A DNA stretch of 41,203 bases from an uncultured Bacilli bacterium (GTDB lineage: Bacteria; Bacillota_I; Bacilli_A; RF39; UBA660), in NCBI GenBank assembly GCA_947625625.1, contig CANQPC010000010.1, positions 1-41,203 on the forward strand, written 5' to 3'. The notes under the pieces are model-generated. The model saw nothing but the letters and a program-made list of their open reading frames with translations, was not told the DNA's origin and did no database searches. Shown in pieces: positions 24,927-31,358 of this stretch. Every line of letters starts with the position of its first letter. The stretch's first letter is position 1. The translations under genes and the position numbers were made by a program.

Positions 24927-26262
24927 TCAAAGAGAATTATTCTTAAAATATTTAGCTAAAATCTATCTCTATAACCCTGATTTACCAATTACCGAAGATA
25001 CAATTTATGATGAATTGACAGCATTTAATATCGAAAACGAAAAAATTAGAGGAATTATTCCCAAGAGTTTAGTAGGTATTCAAGTAAAATTAAATAATAG
25101 TTTTCCTAAAAATAGTTTTACCAATGAATACTATTGGGCTCTAGAAAACCGAAATGAACTAAAAGATAAAGAATTCTATGAAACTATTCAAAGAGGAATC
25201 GAATTGCATGTTGCCGTTAATCCTGAAGATTTATATCAAATATCTGAAAAAATATTTAAGTATATGTTCGAAGAAAATATCACAATGCAGTGTAGAATAT
25301 CTAAAGTAATGCGAAATGATGCTCTAGTTTTAAAGGTTGCCACTACAAAAGAAGCTCAAAAAATAATCAGTTTTATAAAGAAACTAAATTATAGTACGCA
25401 AATAAATCCTAATCCTTTTCTTCTAACTACTAGTGATTCTAGAGTAGCTATAGCTAAAGATGGTAGCCTATCTTATAATAGAGTTTTATCAAAGCTAATA
25501 AAAGCATATTTTACAGTTTCTCAAAATACCAAGGGGCTAGCTAATGTAACAGCCAAAGGCTTTAAAAACTTTTGCCAAGCCGAATTAAGTCTATTACGTG
25601 ATGATAAAGATTCCCATCATCTTAGAACTTATGATATAAAAAATCCACAAGAATATAATGACTTTCTTATCGTTACTGAACAAATTATCAAAAATATCGA
25701 TAATGAGTTAACAGAGGAAGAACTATTTCAATATGATACTGGTCTTTCATCATCTCGAGATGTTCCTACTAAGACCTTTTATACCAAAGAAGAAGAACAA
25801 AAAATATTATACATTCTCGATAGATTAAGCAATTATTATGGTATCGAAGATGCTCACAGAATAATTATCAAATATATTGATACTGGAAATATTAGCTATT
25901 TTACGAGAAGAGATAGTATAAGAAGAATAGTATTAGAAAACTTTTCTCCTCAAAGACTAAAAGAAATTCTTACTATAATGGGGTACAATGCTCTTGTATC
26001 AGCTTCTGATATAACCCTTCAAAAGTACAATTACGAGCAGCTTAACTATGCTATAAATAATATGTTTACTGAAGGAAAAATAGATGGCTTTACTAATAGA
26101 GATAATGCCCGTAGTTATCTTGGAATGGTTGGAATTCCCAAACTTCTAAGCGAAGCCTTAGCCGAAAGAGCAGGTAGCAAAGGAGTAGAATTGACACCAG
26201 AGACCATTTCCAATATTATTATTGATGAAATAAACGAAGGCATAAATAAAAAATCTAGATAA
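24913..26262 (+). CDS. Unrecognised 449-residue cytoplasmic protein
   Basis: No signal peptide and no membrane segment. The ribosome site AAAGG lies inside the preceding 51-codon gene. Residues ~1-95 look helical. Residues ~98-200 (IELHVAVNPEDLYQISEKIF, then CRISKVMRNDALVLKVA and a later LTTSDSRVAIAKDGSLSYNR) alternate strands and helices, suggesting a compact alpha/beta domain. The second half is mainly helical, with IEDAHRIIIKYIDTGNISYF and GYNALVSASDITLQKYN. The last part has NRDNARSYLGMVGI. It also contains many Asn, Lys and Glu typical of the genome, with no sign of foreign composition. I know no family or function for it. It sits between the oxidoreductase and gpsB and ends in a good terminator. 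Confidence 0.8.
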   Translation: MTKSNQRELFLKYLAKIYLYNPDLPITEDTIYDELTAFNIENEKIRGIIPKSLVGIQVKLNNSFPKNSFTNEYYWALENRNELKDKEFYETIQRGIELHVAVNPEDLYQISEKIFKYMFEENITMQCRISKVMRNDALVLKVATTKEAQKIISFIKKLNYSTQINPNPFLLTTSDSRVAIAKDGSLSYNRVLSKLIKAYFTVSQNTKGLANVTAKGFKNFCQAELSLLRDDKDSHHLRTYDIKNPQEYNDFLIVTEQIIKNIDNELTEEELFQYDTGLSSSRDVPTKTFYTKEEEQKILYILDRLSNYYGIEDAHRIIIKYIDTGNISYFTRRDSIRRIVLENFSPQRLKEILTIMGYNALVSASDITLQKYNYEQLNYAINNMFTEGKIDGFTNRDNARSYLGMVGIPKLLSEALAERAGSKGVELTPETISNIIIDEINEGINKKSR

Positions 26263-26300
26263 TAGGTCATCACAAAAATATAATTTATAATATCGACAAA

Positions 26301-26340
26301 AATGGTAGAAATTAGCTCAAATTTTTACCATTCTTTTTTT
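26301..26340 (+). terminator. Intrinsic terminator before gpsB
   Basis: AATGGTAGAAATT (26301-26313) pairs with AAATTTTTACCATT region (26319-26332) with one G:T pair, followed by seven Ts. Confidence 0.85.
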
Positions 26341-26367
26341 GACAAAAAAGTCTATTTATGATAGAAT
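26339..26367 (+). promoter_or_regulatory. gpsB-rnpB promoter 1
   Basis: TTGACA (26339-26344), 17-base spacer, TAGAAT (26362-26367) with TGA extended -10. The -35 shares bases with the T-run of the preceding terminator. Confidence 0.82.
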
Positions 26368-26396
26368 TATAATTGCTCTAAAAAGAGATTCAAAAG

Positions 26397-26425
26397 TTGA
26401 CAAAATATTCTTTTTTTGAGATAAT
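26397..26425 (+). promoter_or_regulatory. gpsB-rnpB promoter 2
   Basis: TTGACA (26397-26402), 17-base spacer, GATAAT (26420-26425) with TGA extended -10. It lies in tandem with promoter 1; transcription from here would leave a short leader before gpsB. Confidence 0.82.
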
Positions 26426-26446
26426 TTTAATATAGAGGTGATTTGA

Positions 26447-26773
26447 ATGTATAAAGATAAAATTACTTTAACTATGCAAGATATTTTAGAAAAAGAATTT
26501 AAGATTGATGCTAGAGGCTATCGTCTACAAGAAGTAGATAAGTTTTTAGATATTATTATCAAAGATTATAATGAATATGATAATATTATAAGAAACCTCG
26601 AAAGAGATAAGAAAGCACTGCTGGAAGAAAATAGTAATCTTAAAAATGAAGTGCGAAACTTAAAATCTAACATAGAAGCTGCTAAAGTAGGCGAAAAAGA
26701 AATTACTAACATCGATTTACTTCGAAGAATTTCTCAGTTAGAAAAAATAATTTTAGGAAAAGAACAACAATAA
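26447..26773 (+). CDS. gpsB: Cell-division regulator GpsB (DivIVA-like)
   Basis: 108 residues, close to the Bacillus protein in length. The N-terminal membrane-binding DivIVA domain is clear: LTMQDILEKEFKIDARGYRLQEVDKFLDIIIKDY. A coiled coil (about 40-75) follows, and the C-terminal oligomerisation segment is TNIDLLRRISQLEKIILG. GpsB shuttles between septum and lateral wall and docks penicillin-binding proteins and other division proteins. The gene directly precedes the RNase P RNA, as in B. subtilis. Its stop codon coincides with the first base pairs of that RNA, so both are probably made from the two tandem promoters upstream and the RNA is released by processing. Confidence 0.93.
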   Translation: MYKDKITLTMQDILEKEFKIDARGYRLQEVDKFLDIIIKDYNEYDNIIRNLERDKKALLEENSNLKNEVRNLKSNIEAAKVGEKEITNIDLLRRISQLEKIILGKEQQ

Positions 26774-27119
26774 TTTATCTGGGTAAATGCTGCATGTAAA
26801 TGTAGAGGAAAGTCCATGCTCGCACTATCTGCGATGATAGTAGTGTTTGTGCTTAGGGAAAAAATAACCTAAGGCAGGAAACTGACGGCTCTTCTTTTAC
26901 CTAAAGAACTTCCACGGTAAAAGAAGTATAAAAGTGCCACAGAGACGATACCATTTAGAAATAAATGGAATGAAACGAGGTAAACCCCACAAGCGAGAAA
27001 CCCAAATTATGGTAGGGGAATCTCTGCGAGAGAATCAAATCTCAATGAGAATGACATAGTCATAGATAAATATTTACCGCCTAGTAATAGGTACAGAACA
27101 TGGCTTATAAGATTAATTA
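26771..27119 (+). ncRNA. rnpB: RNase P RNA, Bacillus type (class B)
   Basis: About 349 bases. The catalytic RNA that trims tRNA 5' ends shows the universal signatures: GAGGAAAGTCCATGCTCGC near the 5' end, GCCACAGAGACGA, GAAACGAGGTAAACCCC, and the 3' ACAGAACATGGCTTATA. The terminal helix P1 is formed by TAATTTATCT (26771-26780) with AGATTAATTA (27110-27119), one mismatch, which sets the ends. The overall layout and gpsB synteny fit class B. The 5' arm of P1 includes the gpsB stop codon. No separate promoter is obvious inside gpsB, and no strong terminator follows before the rodZ-like gene. Confidence 0.95.
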
Positions 27120-27134
27120 TTATTAAGGAGATTT

Positions 27135-27605
27135 ATGAAAAATATTGGATTAACACTAAAAAATAAGAGGGAAGAAAGTGGTCTTTCTATTGAAGAAGTA
27201 GCGGAAGATCTGAAAATGAGACCTTCGCAAATAGAAAGCATCGAGGAAGGCCGAACCGAAGATTTCAAAGATGTATTCTATCTTAAATATTTTCTTCGTG
27301 ATTATGCCAAATATTTAGGATTAGATAGTGAAAAGATACTAGATGAATTTAGTGAATATCTATTTGATATAACATCTAAAATACCCGTCGGATTAATAGA
27401 TAAAGCCAAGAAAGAAAAGAAAAAAGAAAGTAAAGATCAAAAGTCACCATATACCAAAGAGACTAAGAGAGTACTAAATCCTACTAAATTAGTAATTGGC
27501 ATAATAGGTCTCATAGTACTTATAATAATAGGTTATGTTATTATAAGTAATTATCAAGGTGATGATTTTAGTAGTAATAATATAACTTATAGTATAAGGA
27601 GATAA
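27135..27605 (+). CDS. RodZ-like HTH membrane protein (YmfM-type, short)
   Basis: 156 residues with AAGGAGA upstream. Residues 1-75 are the RodZ-type helix-turn-helix (LTLKNKREESGLSIEEVAEDLKM, then FYLKYFLRDYAKYLGLD). A Lys/Glu-rich linker leads to one membrane helix (about 117-138). Only ~18 residues lie outside, so the periplasmic beta domain of full-length RodZ (DUF4115) is missing. RodZ links MreB to the wall elongation machinery. In B. subtilis the counterpart ymfM precedes pgsA, as here (six bases apart), which supports the assignment. Confidence 0.85.
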   Translation: MKNIGLTLKNKREESGLSIEEVAEDLKMRPSQIESIEEGRTEDFKDVFYLKYFLRDYAKYLGLDSEKILDEFSEYLFDITSKIPVGLIDKAKKEKKKESKDQKSPYTKETKRVLNPTKLVIGIIGLIVLIIIGYVIISNYQGDDFSSNNITYSIRR

Positions 27606-27611
27606 TAATAT

Positions 27612-28205
27612 ATGAATAAAGCAAATAGAATAACTATATCACGTATTATAATGTCTATCATTATCATATGTTTGATGTTATTTCCTTTCGACCAATTAGG
27701 TTTAGAATTTCCGAGTTACTTATTGAAGGGACGAATACTTATCGATTTAAAGTACATAATAGTAGGAATTCTTTTCATAATAGCCTCTCTAACTGACTTT
27801 TTAGATGGCTACGTAGCAAGAAAATATAATATGGTAACTGACTTTGGCAAGATGATCGATGCCATATCTGATAAATTACTTACCAATTCCGTCCTCATCA
27901 TCCTAGCGGCAACCGGTAAAATATCAACTTTCATTCCCGTCGTAATAATTACGCGTGATATCGTTGTCGATTCAATTAAAATGGTCGTTGGAAATAAAGG
28001 AGAAGCAGTCGCAGCCATCGGAATAGCTAAAGTTAAAACTGCTACTTTGATGACCGGAATAATATTAACCTTATTTTATAACTTACCATTTGAATTAATA
28101 CCACTTAGAATATCTGATTTTCTACTTGTTTTAGCTACAATATTATCTGTAATATCAGGAGTTAAGTATTATATTATGGCAAAACCATATCTTCAAGATA
28201 GATAA
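27612..28205 (+). CDS. pgsA: CDP-diacylglycerol-glycerol-3-phosphate phosphatidyltransferase
   Basis: 197 residues, polytopic, start behind GGAGATAA. The CDP-alcohol phosphotransferase signature D-G-x2-A-R-x8-G-x3-D-x3-D is complete: D65-G66, A69-R70, G79, D83 and D87 (within DFLDGYVARKYN and FGKMIDAISDK). The enzyme makes phosphatidylglycerophosphate, the precursor of phosphatidylglycerol, in the membrane. Several hydrophobic helices flank the motif, as usual. Location after rodZ and upstream of recA repeats the B. subtilis order ymfM-pgsA-cinA-recA, except that cinA is replaced by an unknown gene. Confidence 0.94.
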   Translation: MNKANRITISRIIMSIIIICLMLFPFDQLGLEFPSYLLKGRILIDLKYIIVGILFIIASLTDFLDGYVARKYNMVTDFGKMIDAISDKLLTNSVLIILAATGKISTFIPVVIITRDIVVDSIKMVVGNKGEAVAAIGIAKVKTATLMTGIILTLFYNLPFELIPLRISDFLLVLATILSVISGVKYYIMAKPYLQDR

Positions 28206-28236
28206 TATAATATATATGAAAAAATATTAAAAATAG

Positions 28237-28266
28237 AAAGTCTCATAATTTTATGAGTCTTTTTAT
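28237..28266 (+). terminator. Intrinsic terminator of pgsA
   Basis: CTCATA, loop, TATGAG core with flanking AAAG/CTTT and a T-run. There is one T:T mismatch in the stem. Confidence 0.78.
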
Positions 28267-28292
28267 AAAATATATTAAGAGGTGACCTAATC

Positions 28293-28970
28293 ATGAATAG
28301 CAATTTAAATATCTTAGCAGTTCAAGACTCCTTTTCCGATTTAATTAAGGCAGTAGATAATATAAAGACCGATAACGATTTAATTTTATATACTAACATA
28401 ACTGATAGACTTCAAATAGGAGATAATAGAGTAACCTCTAGACGCTTTAATACCGTTCTATATAGTGAAGAAAATGATATTATAATTATGCTTATGAAAA
28501 ACGGGCAAGCTACCGCTGATAATATGCGATTATTATTAGATAGTAAGAATATGAGATATAATGAAGTTTGCTTTGACTACTACGATACTTTTGAAGATAT
28601 CGAAGATGAAATTCCCGAACTATTTTTTGCAAGGGACATGAAAAGTCTCGAGGAAGCTTTCGAAGATAGTGTTAAAAAAAATAATAATACTTGTGAATGT
28701 TTCCCCACTTTACTCGGAAGATTATATTTAGATTATCAGTCGACATATAATCGCAATTGCTACAAAATTGACGGAAGATTTTTTCGAGGTGTAATAGAAT
28801 TTAACGATAAAATAATTTTATTAGTTAGCACAGCTTACGAAAAAAATTTCGATTTCTATCAAATAATTGAGTTAGCCAAAAAGCACAATATTATTTGTAA
28901 TATTTTAGAAGATTCAAAATTTAATATTTCTAAAAAGCCATATATTAAAAAGAAGAATTATCAAGATTAA
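28293..28970 (+). CDS. Unrecognised 225-residue protein between pgsA and recA
   Basis: Start preceded by GAGGTGA. It is cytoplasmic, with no signal or membrane segment. The N-terminal half alternates strands and helices (NILAVQDSFSDLIKAVDNI, DLILYTNITDRLQI, TVLYSEENDIIIMLMKNGQ). A central acidic piece (YDTFEDIEDEIPELFF) precedes a CECFPTLLGRLYLDY segment and a C-terminal beta-rich part (RFFRGVIEFNDKIILLVSTA). Two Cys lie close together at CEC. I do not know the family. It occupies the slot held by cinA in Bacillus but shows no CinA motif. Its end forms part of a terminator stem and no promoter was recognised upstream. Confidence 0.78.
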   Translation: MNSNLNILAVQDSFSDLIKAVDNIKTDNDLILYTNITDRLQIGDNRVTSRRFNTVLYSEENDIIIMLMKNGQATADNMRLLLDSKNMRYNEVCFDYYDTFEDIEDEIPELFFARDMKSLEEAFEDSVKKNNNTCECFPTLLGRLYLDYQSTYNRNCYKIDGRFFRGVIEFNDKIILLVSTAYEKNFDFYQIIELAKKHNIICNILEDSKFNISKKPYIKKKNYQD

Positions 28971-28990
28971 CCAGTAATTCTTTTTCTTTT
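28953..28990 (+). terminator. Intrinsic terminator overlapping the 3' end of the pre-recA gene
   Basis: AAGAATTA (28953-28960) pairs with TAATTCTT (28975-28982), then T-rich sequence. The stop codon is inside the loop. Confidence 0.75.
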
Positions 28991-29002
28991 TTACAAAAAA
29001 AG

Positions 29003-29016
29003 CGAACAAATGTATC
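29003..29016 (+). promoter_or_regulatory. LexA/DinR SOS box of recA
   Basis: CGAACAAATGTATC agrees with the Firmicutes SOS consensus CGAACRNRYGTTYC at 13 of 14 positions; the one mismatch is A for T at position 12. It ends nine bases before the recA -35, so LexA bound here would repress recA until DNA damage. Confidence 0.75.
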
Positions 29017-29024
29017 AAAAGCTA

Positions 29025-29053
29025 TTGACAACCATTTAAAAGTATTGTAAAAT
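29025..29053 (+). promoter_or_regulatory. Sigma-A promoter of recA
   Basis: TTGACA (29025-29030), 17-base spacer, TAAAAT (29048-29053). Confidence 0.87.
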
Positions 29054-29092
29054 GTATTTGTAATTAAGGAAAGTACAGAAGGAGAGGAAATA

Positions 29093-30154
29093 ATGGCAAA
29101 AACAGTTGAAAAAGATACAGCACTAGCTCAAGTATTAGCAGATATAGAAAAACAATTCGGTAAAGGAGCAATTATGCGATTAGGAGAGCAAGAACATAAA
29201 GAAGTAGAAGTATCTTCTAGCGGTTCACTAAGCTTAGATATAGCTCTAGGAGTAGGTGGCTATCCTAAAGGAAGAATAATTGAAATATATGGACCAGAAT
29301 CTTCTGGTAAGACGACATTTGCATTACATGCAATTGCTGAAGTACAAAAAGAAGGAGGAAGAGCAGCATTTATAGATGCAGAGCATTCACTAGATCCAGT
29401 TTATGCTCATAATTTAGGAGTCAATACTGATGAATTATTATTATCTCAGCCTGATACTGGAGAACAAGCTCTCGAAATATGTGATGCATTAGTAAAAAGT
29501 GAAGCCGTTTCGATAATCGTTATCGACTCTGTAGCGGCTCTTGTTCCCCAAGCTGAAATTGATGGCGAAATGGGAGATGCACATGTTGGACTTCAGGCGA
29601 GACTTATGAGTCAAGCATTGAGAAAATTATCTGGTTCGATAAATAAAACAAAAACTATCGTCATCTTTATTAACCAACTTCGTGAAAAAGTTGGAATAAT
29701 GTTTGGCAATCCTGAAACGACACCTGGAGGAAAAGCTCTAAAATACTATTCTTCTGTTCGACTAGATATTCGAAGAGGTGAACAATTAAAGCAAGGAGCA
29801 GATGTTATTGGAAATAAGACAACTATAAAAGTTGTAAAGAATAAAGTAGCTCCTCCCTTTAAAACAGCCATTGTTGATATCATGTATGGTAAAGGAGTTT
29901 CTAAAGAGGGAGAATTATTAGACCTAGCTTCAGAAATAGGTATTGTTGAAAAAAGTGGTGCATGGTATGCCTACAAAGGTGATAAGATAGGTCAAGGAAA
30001 AGAAAATGCTAAAATTTTCTTAGAAGATAATAAACCTCTAGCGGAAGAGATTGAAAATCAAGTTCGCCAGCATTATGGTATCGGCAGTAATAAAAAAACT
30101 AAATCTAATAAAAAAGATCCTGATAAAGAAGATAAAAAAGAAACAAAGGAATAA
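29093..30154 (+). CDS. recA: Recombinase RecA
   Basis: 353 residues, the normal length. Start behind AAGGAGAGG. Key elements are the catalytic [14 protein letters not shown], Walker [11 protein letters not shown] at 67-76, Walker [12 protein letters not shown], the loop [19 protein letters not shown], and [22 protein letters not shown] including DNA-binding loop 2. The Lys/Asp/Glu-rich C-terminal tail is typical. RecA forms filaments on single-stranded DNA, exchanges strands and stimulates LexA self-cleavage. An SOS box precedes the promoter, so it is probably LexA-regulated. The gene is a single unit, its terminator stem overlapping the stop codon. Confidence 0.98.
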   Translation: MAKTVEKDTALAQVLADIEKQFGKGAIMRLGEQEHKEVEVSSSGSLSLDIALGVGGYPKGRIIEIYGPESSGKTTFALHAIAEVQKEGGRAAFIDAEHSLDPVYAHNLGVNTDELLLSQPDTGEQALEICDALVKSEAVSIIVIDSVAALVPQAEIDGEMGDAHVGLQARLMSQALRKLSGSINKTKTIVIFINQLREKVGIMFGNPETTPGGKALKYYSSVRLDIRRGEQLKQGADVIGNKTTIKVVKNKVAPPFKTAIVDIMYGKGVSKEGELLDLASEIGIVEKSGAWYAYKGDKIGQGKENAKIFLEDNKPLAEEIENQVRQHYGIGSNKKTKSNKKDPDKEDKKETKE

Positions 30155-30172
30155 CAAAAATATTCCTTTTTT
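30145..30172 (+). terminator. Intrinsic terminator overlapping the recA stop codon
   Basis: AAAGGAATA (30145-30153) pairs with TATTCCTTT (30161-30169), with more Ts following. Confidence 0.88.
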
Positions 30173-30218
30173 CATTTCTTTCTTAAAGCAAATAGTTATT
30201 GATAAATAAAATGACATA

Positions 30219-30247
30219 TAGATATTTCTTATTACATGTGTTAAAAT
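30219..30247 (+). promoter_or_regulatory. Candidate promoter of the lipid kinase gene
   Basis: TAAAAT (30242-30247) with TGT extended -10. The -35 (TAGATA, 17 bases upstream) is weak. The start codon follows 19 bases later. Confidence 0.5.
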
Positions 30248-30266
30248 ATAGATGGTGATATAAAAA

Positions 30267-31193
30267 ATGAAAAAGTGTATCGTAATATATAATCCCAATT
30301 CCGGAAAATATAATAAATCTAAAACTCTTCCTAAGATAGAACAAATATTAAATAAATATAACTATGATGTAACAATTATAAAAACAGAATATCAAGGTCA
30401 TGCCACGTCGATAGTAAAAGATTGTAGTAAGTGTGATCTCCTTCTTTCCATAGGGGGTGATGGTACCTTTAATGAAGTGATGACCGGAAATTTTTTAAGA
30501 AAAGAAAGGCTTGTTCTTTGTCATTTGCCCTCTGGTACGACAAATGATATTGGAGCTATGTGGGGTTATGGTAAAAACATTTTAACTAATCTCGAATTAG
30601 CTCTTAAAGGAGAAATTAAAAGAATCGATATTTGTACTATTAATGATCGTCCCTTTGTCTATTCGGCAGGATTTGGAAAATTTATGAATATCCCATATGA
30701 AACTCCCAGAAATCTAAAGAAGAGATTAGGACATCTTGCATATTTAAAAGAAGGTTTTATTGACTTCTTTCATAAAGTAAAATTATATGATGTAACTTAT
30801 GAAGTAAATGGCGAAGAATATCGTGGTCTACTTTCTTTTGCCTTATTAACTAATGCTAACCGTGTAGCGGGAATAAATAATTTTTATAAAGATATAAAAT
30901 TAAATGATAACCGTTTCGAAGTCCTTCTCTGTAATATCACTAAATTACGAGATATTATAAAAACGCTATACTTTTTTGCTATTTATGATGCTAGTAAAAT
31001 ACCTGGTTTTTACTTTTATAAAACCGATAATTTAAAAATAAAATTTCATAGTGAATTAAAAAAGCCTCTCTGTATTGATGGAGAACCATTAAATGATCTT
31101 TCAGGAGAATATAATATCAAAATAGATCATGACGTCCATGTCCTAATGCCATCTAAAAATATTAAACATTTATTTGTTGAAGAAGATAACTAA
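30267..31193 (+). CDS. Diacylglycerol kinase-family lipid kinase (DgkB/YegS type)
   Basis: 308 residues. Nucleotide-binding elements are IYNPNSGK at the N-terminus, GGDGT at 63-67 and LPSGTTNDIG. The C-terminal beta domain ends with the conserved CIDGEP. The family transfers phosphate from ATP to diacylglycerol or related lipids at the membrane surface. In Gram-positive bacteria DgkB recycles the diacylglycerol left by lipoteichoic acid synthesis. Which lipid is used here cannot be read from sequence. Only a weak ribosome site (GGTGA) precedes the ATG. It is a single-gene unit between recA and alaS. Confidence 0.88.
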   Translation: MKKCIVIYNPNSGKYNKSKTLPKIEQILNKYNYDVTIIKTEYQGHATSIVKDCSKCDLLLSIGGDGTFNEVMTGNFLRKERLVLCHLPSGTTNDIGAMWGYGKNILTNLELALKGEIKRIDICTINDRPFVYSAGFGKFMNIPYETPRNLKKRLGHLAYLKEGFIDFFHKVKLYDVTYEVNGEEYRGLLSFALLTNANRVAGINNFYKDIKLNDNRFEVLLCNITKLRDIIKTLYFFAIYDASKIPGFYFYKTDNLKIKFHSELKKPLCIDGEPLNDLSGEYNIKIDHDVHVLMPSKNIKHLFVEEDN

Positions 31194-31211
31194 AAAACTA
31201 TCTTCTTTTTC
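31180..31211 (+). terminator. Intrinsic terminator overlapping the lipid kinase stop codon
   Basis: AAGAAGATA (31180-31188) pairs with TATCTTCTT (31199-31207), followed by Ts. Confidence 0.82.
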
Positions 31212-31256
31212 TTTCTATCTCAAAATAGTAACCCTTTAAAAAGAACCACAAAAACA

Positions 31257-31285
31257 TTTACTTCCTTTCAATAATTTGATATAAT
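31257..31285 (+). promoter_or_regulatory. Sigma-A promoter of alaS
   Basis: TTTACT (31257-31262), 17-base spacer, TATAAT (31280-31285) with TGA extended -10. Confidence 0.82.
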
Positions 31286-31302
31286 TATAAAGAAATATAT
31301 CT

Positions 31303-31323
31303 GTAGTAATAATAAATTACTAC
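31303..31323 (+). promoter_or_regulatory. Perfect hairpin in the alaS leader
   Basis: GTAGTAAT, loop AATAA, ATTACTAC: an 8-bp perfect stem about ten bases after the predicted transcript start. There is no T-box sequence in the leader. It may stabilise the mRNA or be a control site. Confidence 0.55.
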
Positions 31324-31358
31324 ATAAATTAAATATAAAAGAGAAAGAAAGTGAAAAA

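Noticed and set aside
26447-26773. Full-length DivIVA instead of GpsB
   Set aside because: The length of 108 residues, the C-terminal segment and the position before rnpB all fit GpsB.
31194-31358. T-box riboswitch upstream of alaS
   Set aside because: The leader after the promoter is too short and lacks the T-box sequence and antiterminator; only a simple hairpin is present.
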